64,000 nucleotides of DNA from Penicillium oxalicum (Eukaryota; Ascomycota; Eurotiomycetes; Eurotiales; Aspergillaceae), in NCBI RefSeq assembly GCF_001723175.1, contig NC_064655.1, forward strand, positions 558,001 to 622,000, given 5' to 3'. Under the pieces are notes generated by a model. The model searched no databases and had not been told where the DNA came from. It worked only from the letters and a program-made list of their open reading frames with translations. Made by a program: the position numbers and the translations under genes. Of this stretch, positions 35,239-47,094 are shown piece by piece; the stretch's first letter is position 1; every line of letters begins with the position of its first letter.

Positions 35239-36650
35239 TCACGCTGGGAGAGCTTGGTGAGGTCGAAGGCATCTCCCTGAGCCGTCATATGTCAACTCGG
35301 GGCTGTCTTTGCCGGACCTTGTGCAAGGAGATGATGGTGTGGATGAGGTTGGCTCGTCCGGCTAATTTCCAACGATCTATGACAATCTGACGTTTGACGG
35401 TTGATGATCAACAGGAAAATGCTGATGAGTTCTCATCTTCGTCTCATCTGACCTTGCTTTCTGTTTTTACTTAGCGTTTTTGCTTTGTGTTTTTGCTTTT
35501 CTTTTCTGCTCTTGCTTTCTGTTTTTGCTTTTCCAATTCACAGATCCATAGGTAGTTCCCGCCTTTCGTTGCGGGCCATTGTCGAGGTACAAGACGGGTC
35601 GACACAATTGGCCCCTGCTTGTGCTTCCGACCATGGTTCAGTCTAGTGAATTGGAATTGCTTTGATTTTTAATCTGTTTAAATGATAATTGGCCATGGTT
35701 CATCTCACTGGTGATTCAATTATCGTTTACTATATCGCCAATCGAGAGGTATTAACGAAGGACACTGTAAAGTAGGTGAATTATGTGTAGGCTGCAGGCT
35801 CGAAGTACTGGTATGTCGCCTGAAGAGCTCTCGTGCTTATCATAAGGGCGAAGGCTTGTTCGATAGATGATTATGTCTGCATCTATCCCGGACACACTAG
35901 GCAAAGTCCAGCAGAGCCACGCTGCAATATGAAACAATAATCCAAGGCTGGTCCTCTCAAAAGCTTCACCAAGTGTGAGAGAAAGCCCCTAGTGGGTGAA
36001 GGTCGTCGAGCAATGATGCATTGGACGGACTGAACTGGTAACCTCAAGGGCCGCGACCTCAGCATTCCTTTGTTTACTCGTCACGAAATCACTCACGAAG
36101 TTCCAACCAACTGAGCGATAGCGCCCAAATCGAACTCACAAGCAATCAATGAAGAGACATTGATTACTGACGAGCACGAAGAGACATAATTTCGCCTAGT
36201 GAATGGGAGAATCAGTCATTGGAACTATCTCAACCCACTGGAATCAGGTTCGATCCATGTGAGGGACCCCCCCTGAATACGTCGAAACCCCAGCCCTCGA
36301 AAGCAAGCATTTCATATGAGCCGATAGGAAGGTGAGAGCTTGTCCACGTCATTTTGCTCACTTGACTCCAGCTCATCTTCTCCAAGCTACCATCCTCGAC
36401 TTGCAATCGAGCTCCAGTCCCCTTTTCAATGTACCAACCGGAGGTGCTAAGGGCATCCACCGAATTGTGGAGAAAATCTGATCGGCGCGAGCCGCAAGTC
36501 CAGAGCCGCCAAGTACCGAAAAGCACGGGCAGCTAGTGACGCCATTTTAGCTCGGGCACGCGACGAGATTAGCTTGCAGCAAGGGTTGCGGCTATATCAA
36601 CATCCCTTTACCTGCTTCAGCTCCCCCTCCCCACGGCTGTAACATAAATC
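35239..36650. other. Intergenic, 1.4 kb, before DUF2461 gene
   Basis: Contains T-rich repeats of a CTTGCTTTCTGTTTTTGCTTTT type at 35450-35535. A minus-strand ORF at 36230-36526 is treated separately. Otherwise empty. Confidence 0.5.
36230..36526 (-). CDS. Hypothetical small protein (98 codons)
   Basis: An uninterrupted minus-strand frame with protein-like composition (six or more Trp, balanced charge, e.g. YIEKGTGARLQVEDGSLEK). It ends 420 bp from the divergent DUF2461 gene. No domain is recognised. A second frame starting at 36545 (MASLAARAFRYL) overlaps it and ends within about 33 codons, so this may be an exon of a small spliced gene or a relic. No function can be proposed. Confidence 0.25.
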   Translation of the reverse strand: MLFGTWRLWTCGSRRSDFLHNSVDALSTSGWYIEKGTGARLQVEDGSLEKMSWSQVSKMTWTSSHLPIGSYEMLAFEGWGFDVFRGGPSHGSNLIPVG

Positions 36651-38863
36651 ATGCCGCGACGGTCGTCAAAGGCCGCGCCGACTTCGCCACCGGCGTCTGG
36701 AACGGCGCCAAAGAGACGCGCTTCAGCTAGACTGTCAGCTTCGCAGGCGGAAACCAAAAGAGCCAAATCCAACCCAGCGCTGGCAGATCCGTCAGTCAAA
36801 TCTACAGCCAAGAAGAGCAAATACTTTGAACCTGAGAGCTCTGCCGAACTGGAATCCGCTCCGAGTGAGTCCAGCGAGCCTGGAGGGGTTGACGATGACG
36901 ATTCAGAGTCGGCTTATGAAGAAGAAGGTGACCTATCCGAGGCGTCGCCGGAAGATGAGTCTGAACCGGAGGAAGCAAGTGAAAGTGAAGACGACAAATC
37001 GAAATCCCGATCAAAGGCAAAGAAAAATGCTCGGGGCACGGTGACCGATAAAGACCTACTCAAAGGCAAGGAGCTCTGGCGCGAGGGAGTGCGCACCGGC
37101 CTAGGACCTGGGAAGGAGGTCTTCATTCCGAAGCCCAAGGCGCGGGATCCTGGCAAAGTGCCGTACCAAGATGAGACGTTGCACCCGAACACCCGACTGT
37201 TCTTGATTGACTTGACCAACAATAATGATCGTGAATGGCTTAAAGGTCGGCTGATCCTGTCAAACTTCACCCCCCTTCGCCCTTGGCGCTGAAGAATGAA
37301 GAGCTTCTTGTCTTACGTTGACACCCACAGGACACGATCCGGATTACCGTGCGGCAAAGAAAGACTTTGAAAGCTTTGTGGAAAGCTTGAGCACTAAGAT
37401 CGTAGAAAAGGACACGACTATTCCCGAGCTACCCGTCAAGGACCTGGTGCGTTCTGTAGTCCGGAAAGCGTCCGATCCGGTCAAGAATTTGCACCATCTG
37501 ATGAAAGGCACCTCTAGATTTTCCGGATTCATCGAGATGTCCGATTCAGCAAGAATCCCCTCCCATACAAGGTACGCCCTGGTCATCACTCGAGAACGTT
37601 CAATGTCGGGCGTCGCATGCACTATGTGGCAACGCGCGTCACGGTCGGAAAAGAAAGCCTCCTTCCATATCTTTTTTCTACAGCCGTTTGTGTCCTCCTC
37701 CATAACTGACTCATTGATAGAATCATTTCTCAGCTGCGTGGTGAGTTGAAACCCGGGGCGCCAAAGCTGGGTCTGCCGTTGATTCAAGATCTAAATCCCC
37801 CTCAGGTCTCGCACGGGTAGAAAGGGCCCGTATGCTGCATACTATCTGCACTTCCAGCCCGGCTCTTCTTTCCTCGGTTAGTCATGAAGCTATAAAAAAA
37901 TGCTCAGATCCCCATTGCTAGCTCCGCCGCTTGGGCTTCGACATCTCTAGCAGAAAGTTTCTGTCCCCACGGAAGCTTTACCCCAGGACTCCGTCCCGAA
38001 AAAATTGGGATATTCGAGCTAATTGAATTGGGAATCCGTACATAGGTTGTGGTCTCTGGTGTCCTGAACCCGGGCCTCTGGCCGCCCTGAGAGAAGACAT
38101 TGACGAGAATGTGGATGGCTGGCTGGATGTCCTCGGAGAACCATCATTGCGTCGGGAGTTCCTCAATGGAGCTTCTGATGATGACCAGGAAATCATGGAG
38201 GCTTTTGCTCATGCGAATCGAGAATCTGCTCTCAAGACCAAACCAAAGGTACCTGGGTTCCCTGCGTGTACCCCTTTCAAAGAGCCCGGAGACCCGCCTG
38301 TCGCAGGAGGCCAACTCTCGCAAAGCGTGTTTATAGACACGGATAATTTTTTTTCTGTTTCTTCGCTGGGTTGAATCATCTATAATCTCTCTACTAACCC
38401 TGGGTGATGCTCTTCGGGAGATGTAGGGTTACGATGCAGACCACAAAAGCATTCTCCTGCTACGGCTACGCAGCTTTACGCTTGCGCGGCCGCTGACGGA
38501 TGAAGAACTCCTCGGGGCGAACGCACAGGCGCGGATTGCCAGTCTCGTCGAAATTCTAGAGCCATTTGTAAGTCTTCCCATCCTGGGTCTTCCCCTCCAA
38601 CCCCAGCTCTTGCCTCTGAATATAACCGTGCCTTTTGCTGGTATCGTTTTCTCTGGGGCAAGCCATTTCTGCAATCGAAATGATACAGCCGGCTCGGCTC
38701 CGTGAGCTGCATGTGCCATACTTTTACTGCGTCGAGGGTCAAACAGCCACCCATGCGCTCGATAGTGTAACACGATTGGAAAGAGAAACACAAACGATCG
38801 CTGACCGTGGCGAACATCAAACAGGTGACTTATTTGAACAACGTCGTGATGCCGGACCCTTAG
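36651..38863 (+). CDS. DUF2461 (TIGR02453) family protein with basic/acidic N-terminus
   Basis: Eight exons: 36651-37245, 37331-37446, 37518-37571, 37721-37740, 37806-37876, 38046-38248, 38427-38567 and 38825-38863; 412 residues. The first about 130 residues are basic and then strongly acidic (Glu/Asp/Ser runs), like nuclear or chromatin-associated proteins. The DUF2461 core starts at LHPNTRLFLIDLTNNNDREW. It continues through LPVKDLIFRIHRDVRFSKNP, then NHFSAAWSRTGRKGPYAAYY, HFQPGSSFLGCGLW and REDIDENVDGW, each step assembled over a splice with matching phase. The 20-base fourth exon completes the SAAW motif. The molecular function of the family is unknown. The gene ends NNVVMPDP. No signal peptide or membrane helix is visible. 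Confidence 0.88.
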
Positions 38864-38909
38864 TCCATGCCAGCCTTATCTATTGTCATCTTTTGACGCG
38901 GTGGAAAGA

Positions 38910-39834
38910 CTAGAACTGGCGGGAAATCCTCAGAGTGACGATATCCAGGGCCTGAAAGAACAAATGGGAATGATCGGTGCATACAAGTTCCTTCCTTGTG
39001 CATAGAGAAAAATTCATCCATCTTGATTCGTGCAAGACAAATATCTCGGAGAAAGCCTCCCCAGGCTTCTTGACATAGTGGATCATCCTCGGCCTGTCAA
39101 GTGCTATCCGTGCCTGGCCAGAATAGACGTCTAAGACTTGATGAATCAATTTGGTTGGACCAGTTCGCATTGCCCAGGGGGGGGGGGCAGGAAAAGCACC
39201 TGTCACGGTAAATTCTCCCGCCGAGACTGGCCAGTCCTGATAAGGAAGGGAAGGACTCAGAACGTCTTACCGGATGTGTGGAACACTGGACACCGGACGG
39301 CGAACCTGCTTGTAGACCCTGCATGCATCGCCATCCACATTGATGCGGAGAGAGTCGAGGCCAAGCCTACGGAGGCTTTTGTATCGCTGCAGCTCCAGCG
39401 CCAAGGGGTCGGTCAGCGAGATGCCACGAATCACCCGTATCGTTGAAGACAGCTGATTGAATCCTTCGGTGTTGCTGACATGGATTATTCTGTATGACGG
39501 GAAGGTACCTTTGCTCGATAGTAGGTTCGTAACAATTCAATATTAGGCAGTTACTACGTAGCCTTCCGAGGTAAAGTGCGACCACACATGTTTCGTTTCA
39601 GAAGACTGTTTCAGTACATTCACGTACAGATGGACAGTGAGCTCTTCTTCTGGTGCAGTGGATATTATTTTTTTTCTCCTGTTATTCGTTGTTCAACTCT
39701 ACCAAACCAGCCCAGTCGTGATACCGTAGATTTTTGTCAAGCCGATTGCCAAAGAGATTCGCTGGGCAGATTGTTGGATCTTTGAGGTAAAGGACGAGAG
39801 GGAGATCCATTGCCTGTATAGTCTTGATCAATCT
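38910..39834 (-). pseudogene. Decayed minus-strand coding relic, family not recognised
   Basis: On the minus strand one frame runs from about 39660 to the stop at 38910 (some 250 codons) with only three stops: a TAA and a TGA just before IVTNLLSSKGTF (39545-39560), and a TAA at 39269-39267. The text between is protein-like: YRIIHVSNTEGFNQLSS, LALELQRYKSLRRLGLDSL, INVDGDACRVYKQ, then PTKLIHQVLDVYSGQARIA and MIHYVKKPGEAFSEIFVLH. Upstream, in another frame, MDLPLVLYLKDPTICPANLF and NLRYHDWAGLVE precede a TAA at 39684-39682. All three in-frame stops could come from CAA or CGA by C-to-T change, as in RIP. The pieces are collinear, so this looks like one broken gene. I do not recognise the family. 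Confidence 0.45.
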
Positions 39835-40617
39835 CTAGTATACAGAGTGACAGTTTAGGACGGAAGTTGGTCCTTGCAAAAGGACGAGGACAAGCAATCC
39901 TTTTTACAATCCCAACACCCTAGACTTTGTCAAGGGTGTGTGCATGGAATCATCATCTTAGTCTTCAAAGACTCCCCCAACTCCTCAAGCCTACTACCTA
40001 TCTGACTAGCTTACTTCTGAGAAGTCCTTCATTATTTCCTGGATCCTACAAACTCATCAGCCTTTCGGCCGCACTCGGACTGACGGAGGGGGATTGAGTA
40101 CTAGTTGCATTCCCTGCACAACGGGTGAGAAATCCAGGACCTGAACGCCTGGACTGGAGCCTCCAGCTTTTCTCCACATTCTCGAGCCTGAGATCGACTT
40201 TCCAAGCTGACGGTGAGATCGGCCAGTCTAATAATCGATTGAGGACCGGGGAGGGCTCCGCAATGGTCTTTTTTTTGGCGTCTTCAGGTACGCTTAGGAC
40301 GAGATGAAAAGGTGTATTTTGTGCTGTAGAGTCGGGTGTAGAGGGTAGTAGACTGTAGATTAGGAATAGAGTGTGCTAATCTACGGTGATGATCACTTAA
40401 GGGTCAAGTTTTTTGTTTTTGTTAGTTTCTTTCCTCTCGAGGTCTCTTTGTCTTTGCTCGTTTTTTGGGGGGCCTTGAATACAATATATCTAGAGATTCA
40501 TTTCCTACCAGTCCACGAGTGAACAATATCATGGTCCTTGATAAGGTTATTCTCGTGTCATCTCCCCCTAAAAATACTGTACCATCCCAAGACGGCCTGA
40601 TACTACATCAGAAACAG

Positions 40618-40620
<3 letters not shown>

Positions 40621-40650
<30 letters not shown>
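40621..40650. repeat. (AG)15 microsatellite
   Basis: Thirty bases of perfect AG dinucleotide repeat. Confidence 0.95.
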
Positions 40651-40654
<4 letters not shown>

Positions 40655-41297
40655 GGGGCGACTACTATACCCATTGATCAACCTCCAATTCCCACCAAAT
40701 AAATGCTCCTTAGTTCGTCCAAACGGCCTCCAATCCCGTAGGTATTTCTTAATTGGGAAAGGATACCATGTAACCTGAACAGTACCATACCATCTCGTCT
40801 CCAACCCGCTAAAACAAGTTCCAATACCAAAACGATGGGAAAACAAAAACAAAAATTGCCACCGCAAGCGCCCGCGCGGCCGCGTTCGGCCCGTTATCGG
40901 GCGCGCCCGCTAGGTGAAACCTTGGACACCTTTTCAATCTTCGAAACCCACCGTTTCCTCTTCCTGGACTAATCCTCCTCCTCTTCTTGTCATCCACCAT
41001 CCGGTGCACCGGAGTGGAATCTCTTTCTGCCTTTTTTTTCTCTCTCTGGTTTCTTGCTCTCCCACACTTGAGCAATTCTTGGATCATTGGGCCGGGGCAT
41101 GACTCCGGCGGTCGTTTTCCCGGTCTGGGGCATCATGATGATGATGATGATTCTCAACTCTTCAACTGATGTGACTAGGGACGAAGGCTGTCGCTGCGGT
41201 GTCTATTGCCGAGCGTCCCCTTTTCAAGGTGGTGGGCTGGGCAGGTAAGGTTTTTGATGGATGACTCGATCGTGATTGTGATACTCGAGATGACTTT

Positions 41298-41311
41298 CCC
41301 CCCCCCCCCCC
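41298..41311. repeat. C14 homopolymer
   Basis: Uninterrupted run of C on the plus strand. Confidence 0.9.
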
Positions 41312-42214
41312 AGTTTTCTTTGTTTGGGGTAATAAGTAGTCCAATTCTACAGAATGTGTGCCAAATAGGATAGGAGGTGACTGACTGCCCGTGCAATGTA
41401 CGATGGGACCGAAGGTCCGGTGGTGGGTTATGGCTTGTCAAAGTCTCACTTCTATCTGGACTCTTACCTCCCACATGTACTCCTAGCATGGGTGTATAGG
41501 AAGTCTCTCCAAATGGTACGAATTCCAAGAGATGGAGGGAAATACAAGTGCATCCATTTTGATCTTGGAGCACGATACGCTAGTACCAAAGAAAAGAAAG
41601 GGTCATGATAAGAAAATCAGCAAATGAGCAATCTTGACAGGCCACAAAAAAAAAAGGTTCAAGGAAATTTTTTTTCAAAAAAAAAGTTGAATATCCCGAG
41701 GGAACCACGAGCCAAGCACCTTCCTGCTCTGGAAAGGAGCCGAGCCGTTCACGTCCGAGGAAAGATGCAGCGTTCCAGACGGAGAGGCTGCATGGTTCTG
41801 CGCGCGCTTGCTTCCGTCCAGTCATTCAGTGATTCCTGAAAGGTGGAGAGGAGAGAGAGAGATGGAGAAAGGGATCAGTAGGGACTCGCTATTCCTCTTG
41901 TTTTGAGCTATCATTAGTCACCAGAGACACACGACACGATGGTTTTATTCCCTCTTCCTCTTCCTTTTTGTTTTTTTTTGTTTATTCAAAGAAATAGAAA
42001 ATTTATACTTCTGTATGTCTCCAATTTTTTTTCTTTCTTTTTTTTGGGTGGTCGCGTGGGCGTCTGACAGGGCGTAAGATGAAATCTCCAACTCGGGTCC
42101 CAAAGAATGAGTGGCTGCTTAGGGAAATCGTCCGATACAAGTTCAACGTTCGGGCCCATGACCAGTCCCACGGGTTCTGGGGGAAGAGAGATCAAAAGAG
42201 ACAAAAAGGAAAAG

Positions 42215-42240
42215 TGAGAGAGAGAGAGAGAGAGAGAGAG
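42215..42240. repeat. (GA)13 microsatellite
   Basis: GA dinucleotide repeat running into AAAG repeats. Confidence 0.95.
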
Positions 42241-45200
42241 AAAGAAAGATACAGAGGGTCGGGACAGGCTTGGGCTTGATTTGACCTCCAATCGAGATTC
42301 TTTGACCCCGAAATGGAGTTGCATCCTTCACAGAGAGAGGAAAGTCGACACGACGGTCCACATTTCAACGAGGATCATACGACAATCAACATCCAGATGA
42401 GACACTTAGTAGATCGTTGGGTACGTAGGGCGTGAAAAAGGCACCTATCGTCGAAGCCGCTTCCACTCAATGTGCAACGAACGGCCACCGCCAAGCTACC
42501 TGACAAGCACGAGAAAGTCAAAGCCCCTTTTTGATTTGGCCAAGTCGAGATGACTTCATTTTCCCACGAGGCAACAGAGGAGGGAAAATAAAAAGAGAAA
42601 CCAGAGTCAACCGGCATCATTGGCATTCGAGTGACGTGATCAGATGTCCGATCAAATCAACGTCTAGTGATCAGGGCGGAAATGGATCGTGTTTGACTTC
42701 TGGGTCTTGATTCACAGATGTGTCCTGTGCCTACTTGAACTTGTCCCGCGAGGTGGCAGTCGTAAACATGCAAGTTTCCATGCACAATGCGACATATTCC
42801 CGGACTCGATCGCGAAGGCCGAACAGACCAGACAACCAATTGCACAAACCAAAATGGAAAAAAAGACCGAAAAAAAAGAAGAGAAGAGAAGTTAAGAGGG
42901 GAGGGAGGCAAAAAGAGGAACGGAAGGGGATCGAACCCCAAAGAGGATAGACGCAAAAGAAAGTACGGGAAAAAAACGTGGTATGTGGGCCTCCCAGCCG
43001 TGTGGGCTTTGAACCGAAAATGCATCTCCATCCTGAAAAAGTTTCGACTCCATCGAATCGATTTCTGCTGAGTTCGGCTCTTGGTCTGAGACGCACTACG
43101 TGCCCACGGATGGTCTCAGACCAGCACTCGTATTGCCCTCTTTGCATTTGCCCTCTGACTGCTCTGCATTTGACAAATCGATGGATCGGAGAATACGACA
43201 GCAGCGCAGGGAGTCAAAGAGTCAAAGAGTCGGAGGGACTTGGACGTGTGGTCCACCGTGGCTTCTCCATCGCGCACTGCGACCGATTCTCGCGTGGACA
43301 AGCGTAGGTTGGTGACTGGACCGGACCGCCCGTGGCTTTAGCCTGAGGGCCCGAGCTTGGAATCCTTCCAAGCCGCAATTTGCGGAAAACGAAGAGGGAG
43401 GCAAAACAAAAAAGGACGGAATCTACACCGATAGGATCAGATCCCGAGATTTCTGATCTTGCGAGGGATGGTCGGTGTGATTGTCACCAGGACGGAGGGA
43501 AAAAGAACCTCTCCTCTCAACCTAGTCCTACGCTCAGACGAAGGCGCACTGTCGCACTTGGAAGCCGACGTCTTCCTTCCAAAAACTCTCTCTTTCTCTC
43601 TAGTAGCTTTGAGGCTTTCTCACAAAACAAAAAAGTCAATCAGCACAACACGCCGGAGGGACATTGGCCAGCTAGCCCTCACTCGGGTTGGGCTTGAATG
43701 TAGCCGGAGAGGCCTAGTGTCCAGCTAAAAGTGTATGTTGTTTAAGGTCTTCCTTTTAGACCAGCGCTCGTGACCCCGCGCTGAGATCTCAAAAACCACA
43801 AAGTCCCAAGTCCGACTTACGTGAGATCTGAGATGTAATCTGGCAGAGGGGGGACCGCACCACGTTGGACATGCGTGGTGGAGAGTCAACCCTGTCTTCG
43901 GCAGAAGGCCAGTTCTCCTACCACTCGTCCCTCTGAGATCAAACAACATGAACAAGAGTCATGCATTGTCAGATCTTCCATAGGCGATCTTATCCACCCA
44001 ATTCCCTCCCGACGCAGTTCTGCGTCGACGCTCAGGCGCAGGCGGACCGTCAATCCATGCTCGTTTAGATCGCTCGTGCGCCGGCAGTCAGCAGCACAAG
44101 GGGGGGGGGCGAGGGAGAAAAAGCAACGATAACTTGATCTTCCCGCCCGGACAGAGGAGCCGTGCATATGACACAAACGCCATCCCTTGTCCTTGGCCTG
44201 CTGATCACACTGACACCACATCGTCCATCCGTCTTAGTCACCGCTAGTTCTCAGGCTCAAGGCCGAAAATCCGCGGATGTGGTCGTCGACGACCAAGACG
44301 GGCCATCAGCACCTCCAGTCAAAGCACGCGACTTTATTCAAGCAGCGTTGACCCATCCAAGCGCCCTGGAGTGGAGGATGGAGTCAGAGCGTGGGGTGAT
44401 TTGTCTGCCTCCATGTGACAGACTGATCGAACTTGGAAAACAAACAACTCATCCTGGTCAACTCTATTGCAACATCCAGTCATCAGTCGCTGATCCCATC
44501 AAGACCAACTGCTCAAGGGCTCACGTACATTTTCGTCTCCAGTTGGGCTGTACATACCACTCGTTACACCATCATACACTATCTCCAAGTGCAGCGCACA
44601 TGGCGTGTTTCATAGTTTTGATTCTACATACCCCCCATGCACCCTTTCTTCGCTGGACCCACCGGATCCTCTCTGCTCGGGAAGGGAGAAATTTTTCATG
44701 GGAAGGGGGAGAGAGGGGGGAAAATAAAAACAAAAAAAAACAAAACGGAAATACGGAAAGGAGACGGCCCGGAAGGGGGACATACACATTTCTGATTGGA
44801 TCAAAATGGATCCCGTGACCGTTCACTCATGCGGGTCGCGCATGGCTGCGCCTATTAGTGCCCGATGAGAGACAGCTTCGATTGTGATAGACGCGCTCCC
44901 GTGAGGATTCGCAAACTTTGTAATGGGTGCCAAAAAAAAGACGAGAAAAAGCCCGACCGCGGTGGGGAGACCTGAATGACGCCAGAATGAGGGAGGACCA
45001 GAAACAAGTCCTACTCCCGATGACTCCTTCAGACTGTACCGAACCTCTCCCCTCGTCCTTCTTTGCCCTACTCTCATTCTCAAAGTGACGATCCGATCAT
45101 GACGAAATTTCTTCGGCACAAGAATAAGGGCCGTCCAGGTCCATGGGACGGGTGATGGGAAATCGGGAGGGCTGGGATAGGGAAGACTGATGCACCCCAT

Positions 45201-46500
45201 GACTCCAGATGTAGGTTTGACCATTTCCTCCCAGGTCAAGTCGGGCGACAGTTGGGTCACCAAGCCTGCGTCGGTACGCTCAGTCCCTCTTTGACAACGC
45301 CGCAGACTAGCGCGTGTTGGGGTCAAAACTCATCGAGTGGCCAGCGGCTCTGGTTCAGGTGTGGGGTCGCAATCCTGGAAGATCCTGAGAGGCTCCGAAA
45401 GAGCTCCGCGTTCAGGACGGATCCGGAAATTCCAGACCTCGGGAAGAAAAAGTCTCCAGTCTAGTTTGGGGGAGCAGGAGGAGGTCGGAGACTTTGTGGA
45501 CGCGACCAACCTGAGATCAAAGGAGCTCGTGTCGCCAATCTGAGTCGTCACCAATGAGAAAATGAATCATCATCTGAACGTCGCATGACTGGTTCAGTCC
45601 TGTCGTGCCAAAAAGGGAGTGGAGTGCGGTAACGCGGAAAGACGCGGACCGTAAAGCACGAGCCGGTTGGGTCCTGCCCGTTTGGGCTCGAACCTCCGCC
45701 AAGTGTTTTCCCACTCTCCCAAACCCAAAGATCAAAAGGAAAAACTCATCGGCCAACCGAGGGGAAAAAGAGTCCAGCAGAAAAACGTGGCAAAGAACGC
45801 CAGCCGCGACTCAAACCAAAAGAGACCGAGCTTTGCTGCTACAAGAACACCAGACAAGACTCTCGAGGGCTCGATCGACACGCTAGTACACAAGTTTACC
45901 AGTACAGTACAATACTGTGAAGATATTACTGGTCAAGTTCGTCGTGGTGCTGAGGATCGAGCACGTCATCTGCCGTAGTAGCCTGCGGAAGCTCGAATGT
46001 GTTGACAACTTGACATACTCTTCCTTCTGTCCTCTCGGCCTGATTTTCCCTTCCACCGTGGCAACGGGTGTGTCAGCGCAGATGATTCGGAAGGTTACAG
46101 CTTGTCCTTGCGATACAGTATTTACAGACCAGATTCAGGTGAGAATTACATCCCATGAAGTCACACCCACTGTCCAAGTGTAAGCGACCAAGCTACAGTA
46201 TCCATACGTGTACATATTCATTCACTGTAGAAAGCAAGCCATGTCCTCTTTCCTTGGCCCAGTTGCGGAGCGTATGATCTTGCCAGTGATGGAACTCCCT
46301 TGACTCCTTGACTCCTCGACTTGTGGTCACGGCATGGCACATATGCAGGAGATCGGCGGGAAGCCCGGAGCGGCCCGTGGGACAAGTTCTGTACCCCGAC
46401 CACAAAGCCCTGAGTTTTATGTTTCATTTTTTCATTTTTTTTTAAAAAAATCCTTGACAAAATAAGAGAAAGCAAAAAAAAAGCCACCAAGATTCCCCTC

Positions 46501-46532
46501 CCCCCCCCCCCCCCCCCCTCTCTCTCTCTCTT
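46501..46532. repeat. C18 homopolymer plus (TC)n tract
   Basis: Eighteen C followed directly by a TC dinucleotide repeat; the longest homopolymer in the window. Confidence 0.95.
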
Positions 46533-47081
46533 TCTCGCCGTTCAACCGCGAATCTGCTATGGCCACCACATCACTCTCCCAGAGCGGAAGAAAATCGTCT
46601 GTTGCAGAGCAGTAAAACCAGTGACTGCGAAATACCATGAAGGCTATAATGGAGAATTCAGGGAGCCTTCTTTTCTGCCTGACCTCGTCCGAAAAGTGTG
46701 CTGAAGGATAGATCACCTGGGGGCCGAGTGTACTACTTTGCCGTCGCAGTCGCACACGCTGGTATCAGAGGAACCTCCAAACTGTACAGCTGCCAACTTT
46801 GTATCCAGTGTGACCACTGCAGCCTGACCAGCCCATCATATTGGCTGGCACGCCTTGCCTCTTCCCCCTCCTTCCGAGGGTTTGACTGCACACTGATATT
46901 TCGACTTTGGATCTAGCCAGATTGACGTGATCCTTCGGGGTCACCCCATTGACGTTGTGAAGGGACCATCTGGTCCAGTGACTGGCCCAAGGTGCTCCCT
47001 CGCATAAGAGAGGTGATGAGACGATGGTATTTCCAGCACGCAGCCTCCTTTCCTCCCCTCTCTTTTTCTTTCTCTTCCTTT

Positions 47082-47094
47082 CCCCCCCCCCCCC
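47082..47094. repeat. C13 homopolymer
   Basis: Run of thirteen C at the end of a 45-base pyrimidine tract. Confidence 0.9.

Noticed and set aside
42925..42945. GGGGATCGAACCCC, a T-arm-like palindrome suggesting a minus-strand tRNA
   Set aside because: Stem pairing beyond the four G/C pairs fails, and no acceptor stem or D arm can be placed upstream.
44162..44818. 218-codon plus-strand ORF with a hydrophobic start resembling a signal peptide
   Set aside because: No domain, biased toward His, Ser and Pro, ends in a Lys/Arg run from purine-rich DNA; likely chance.
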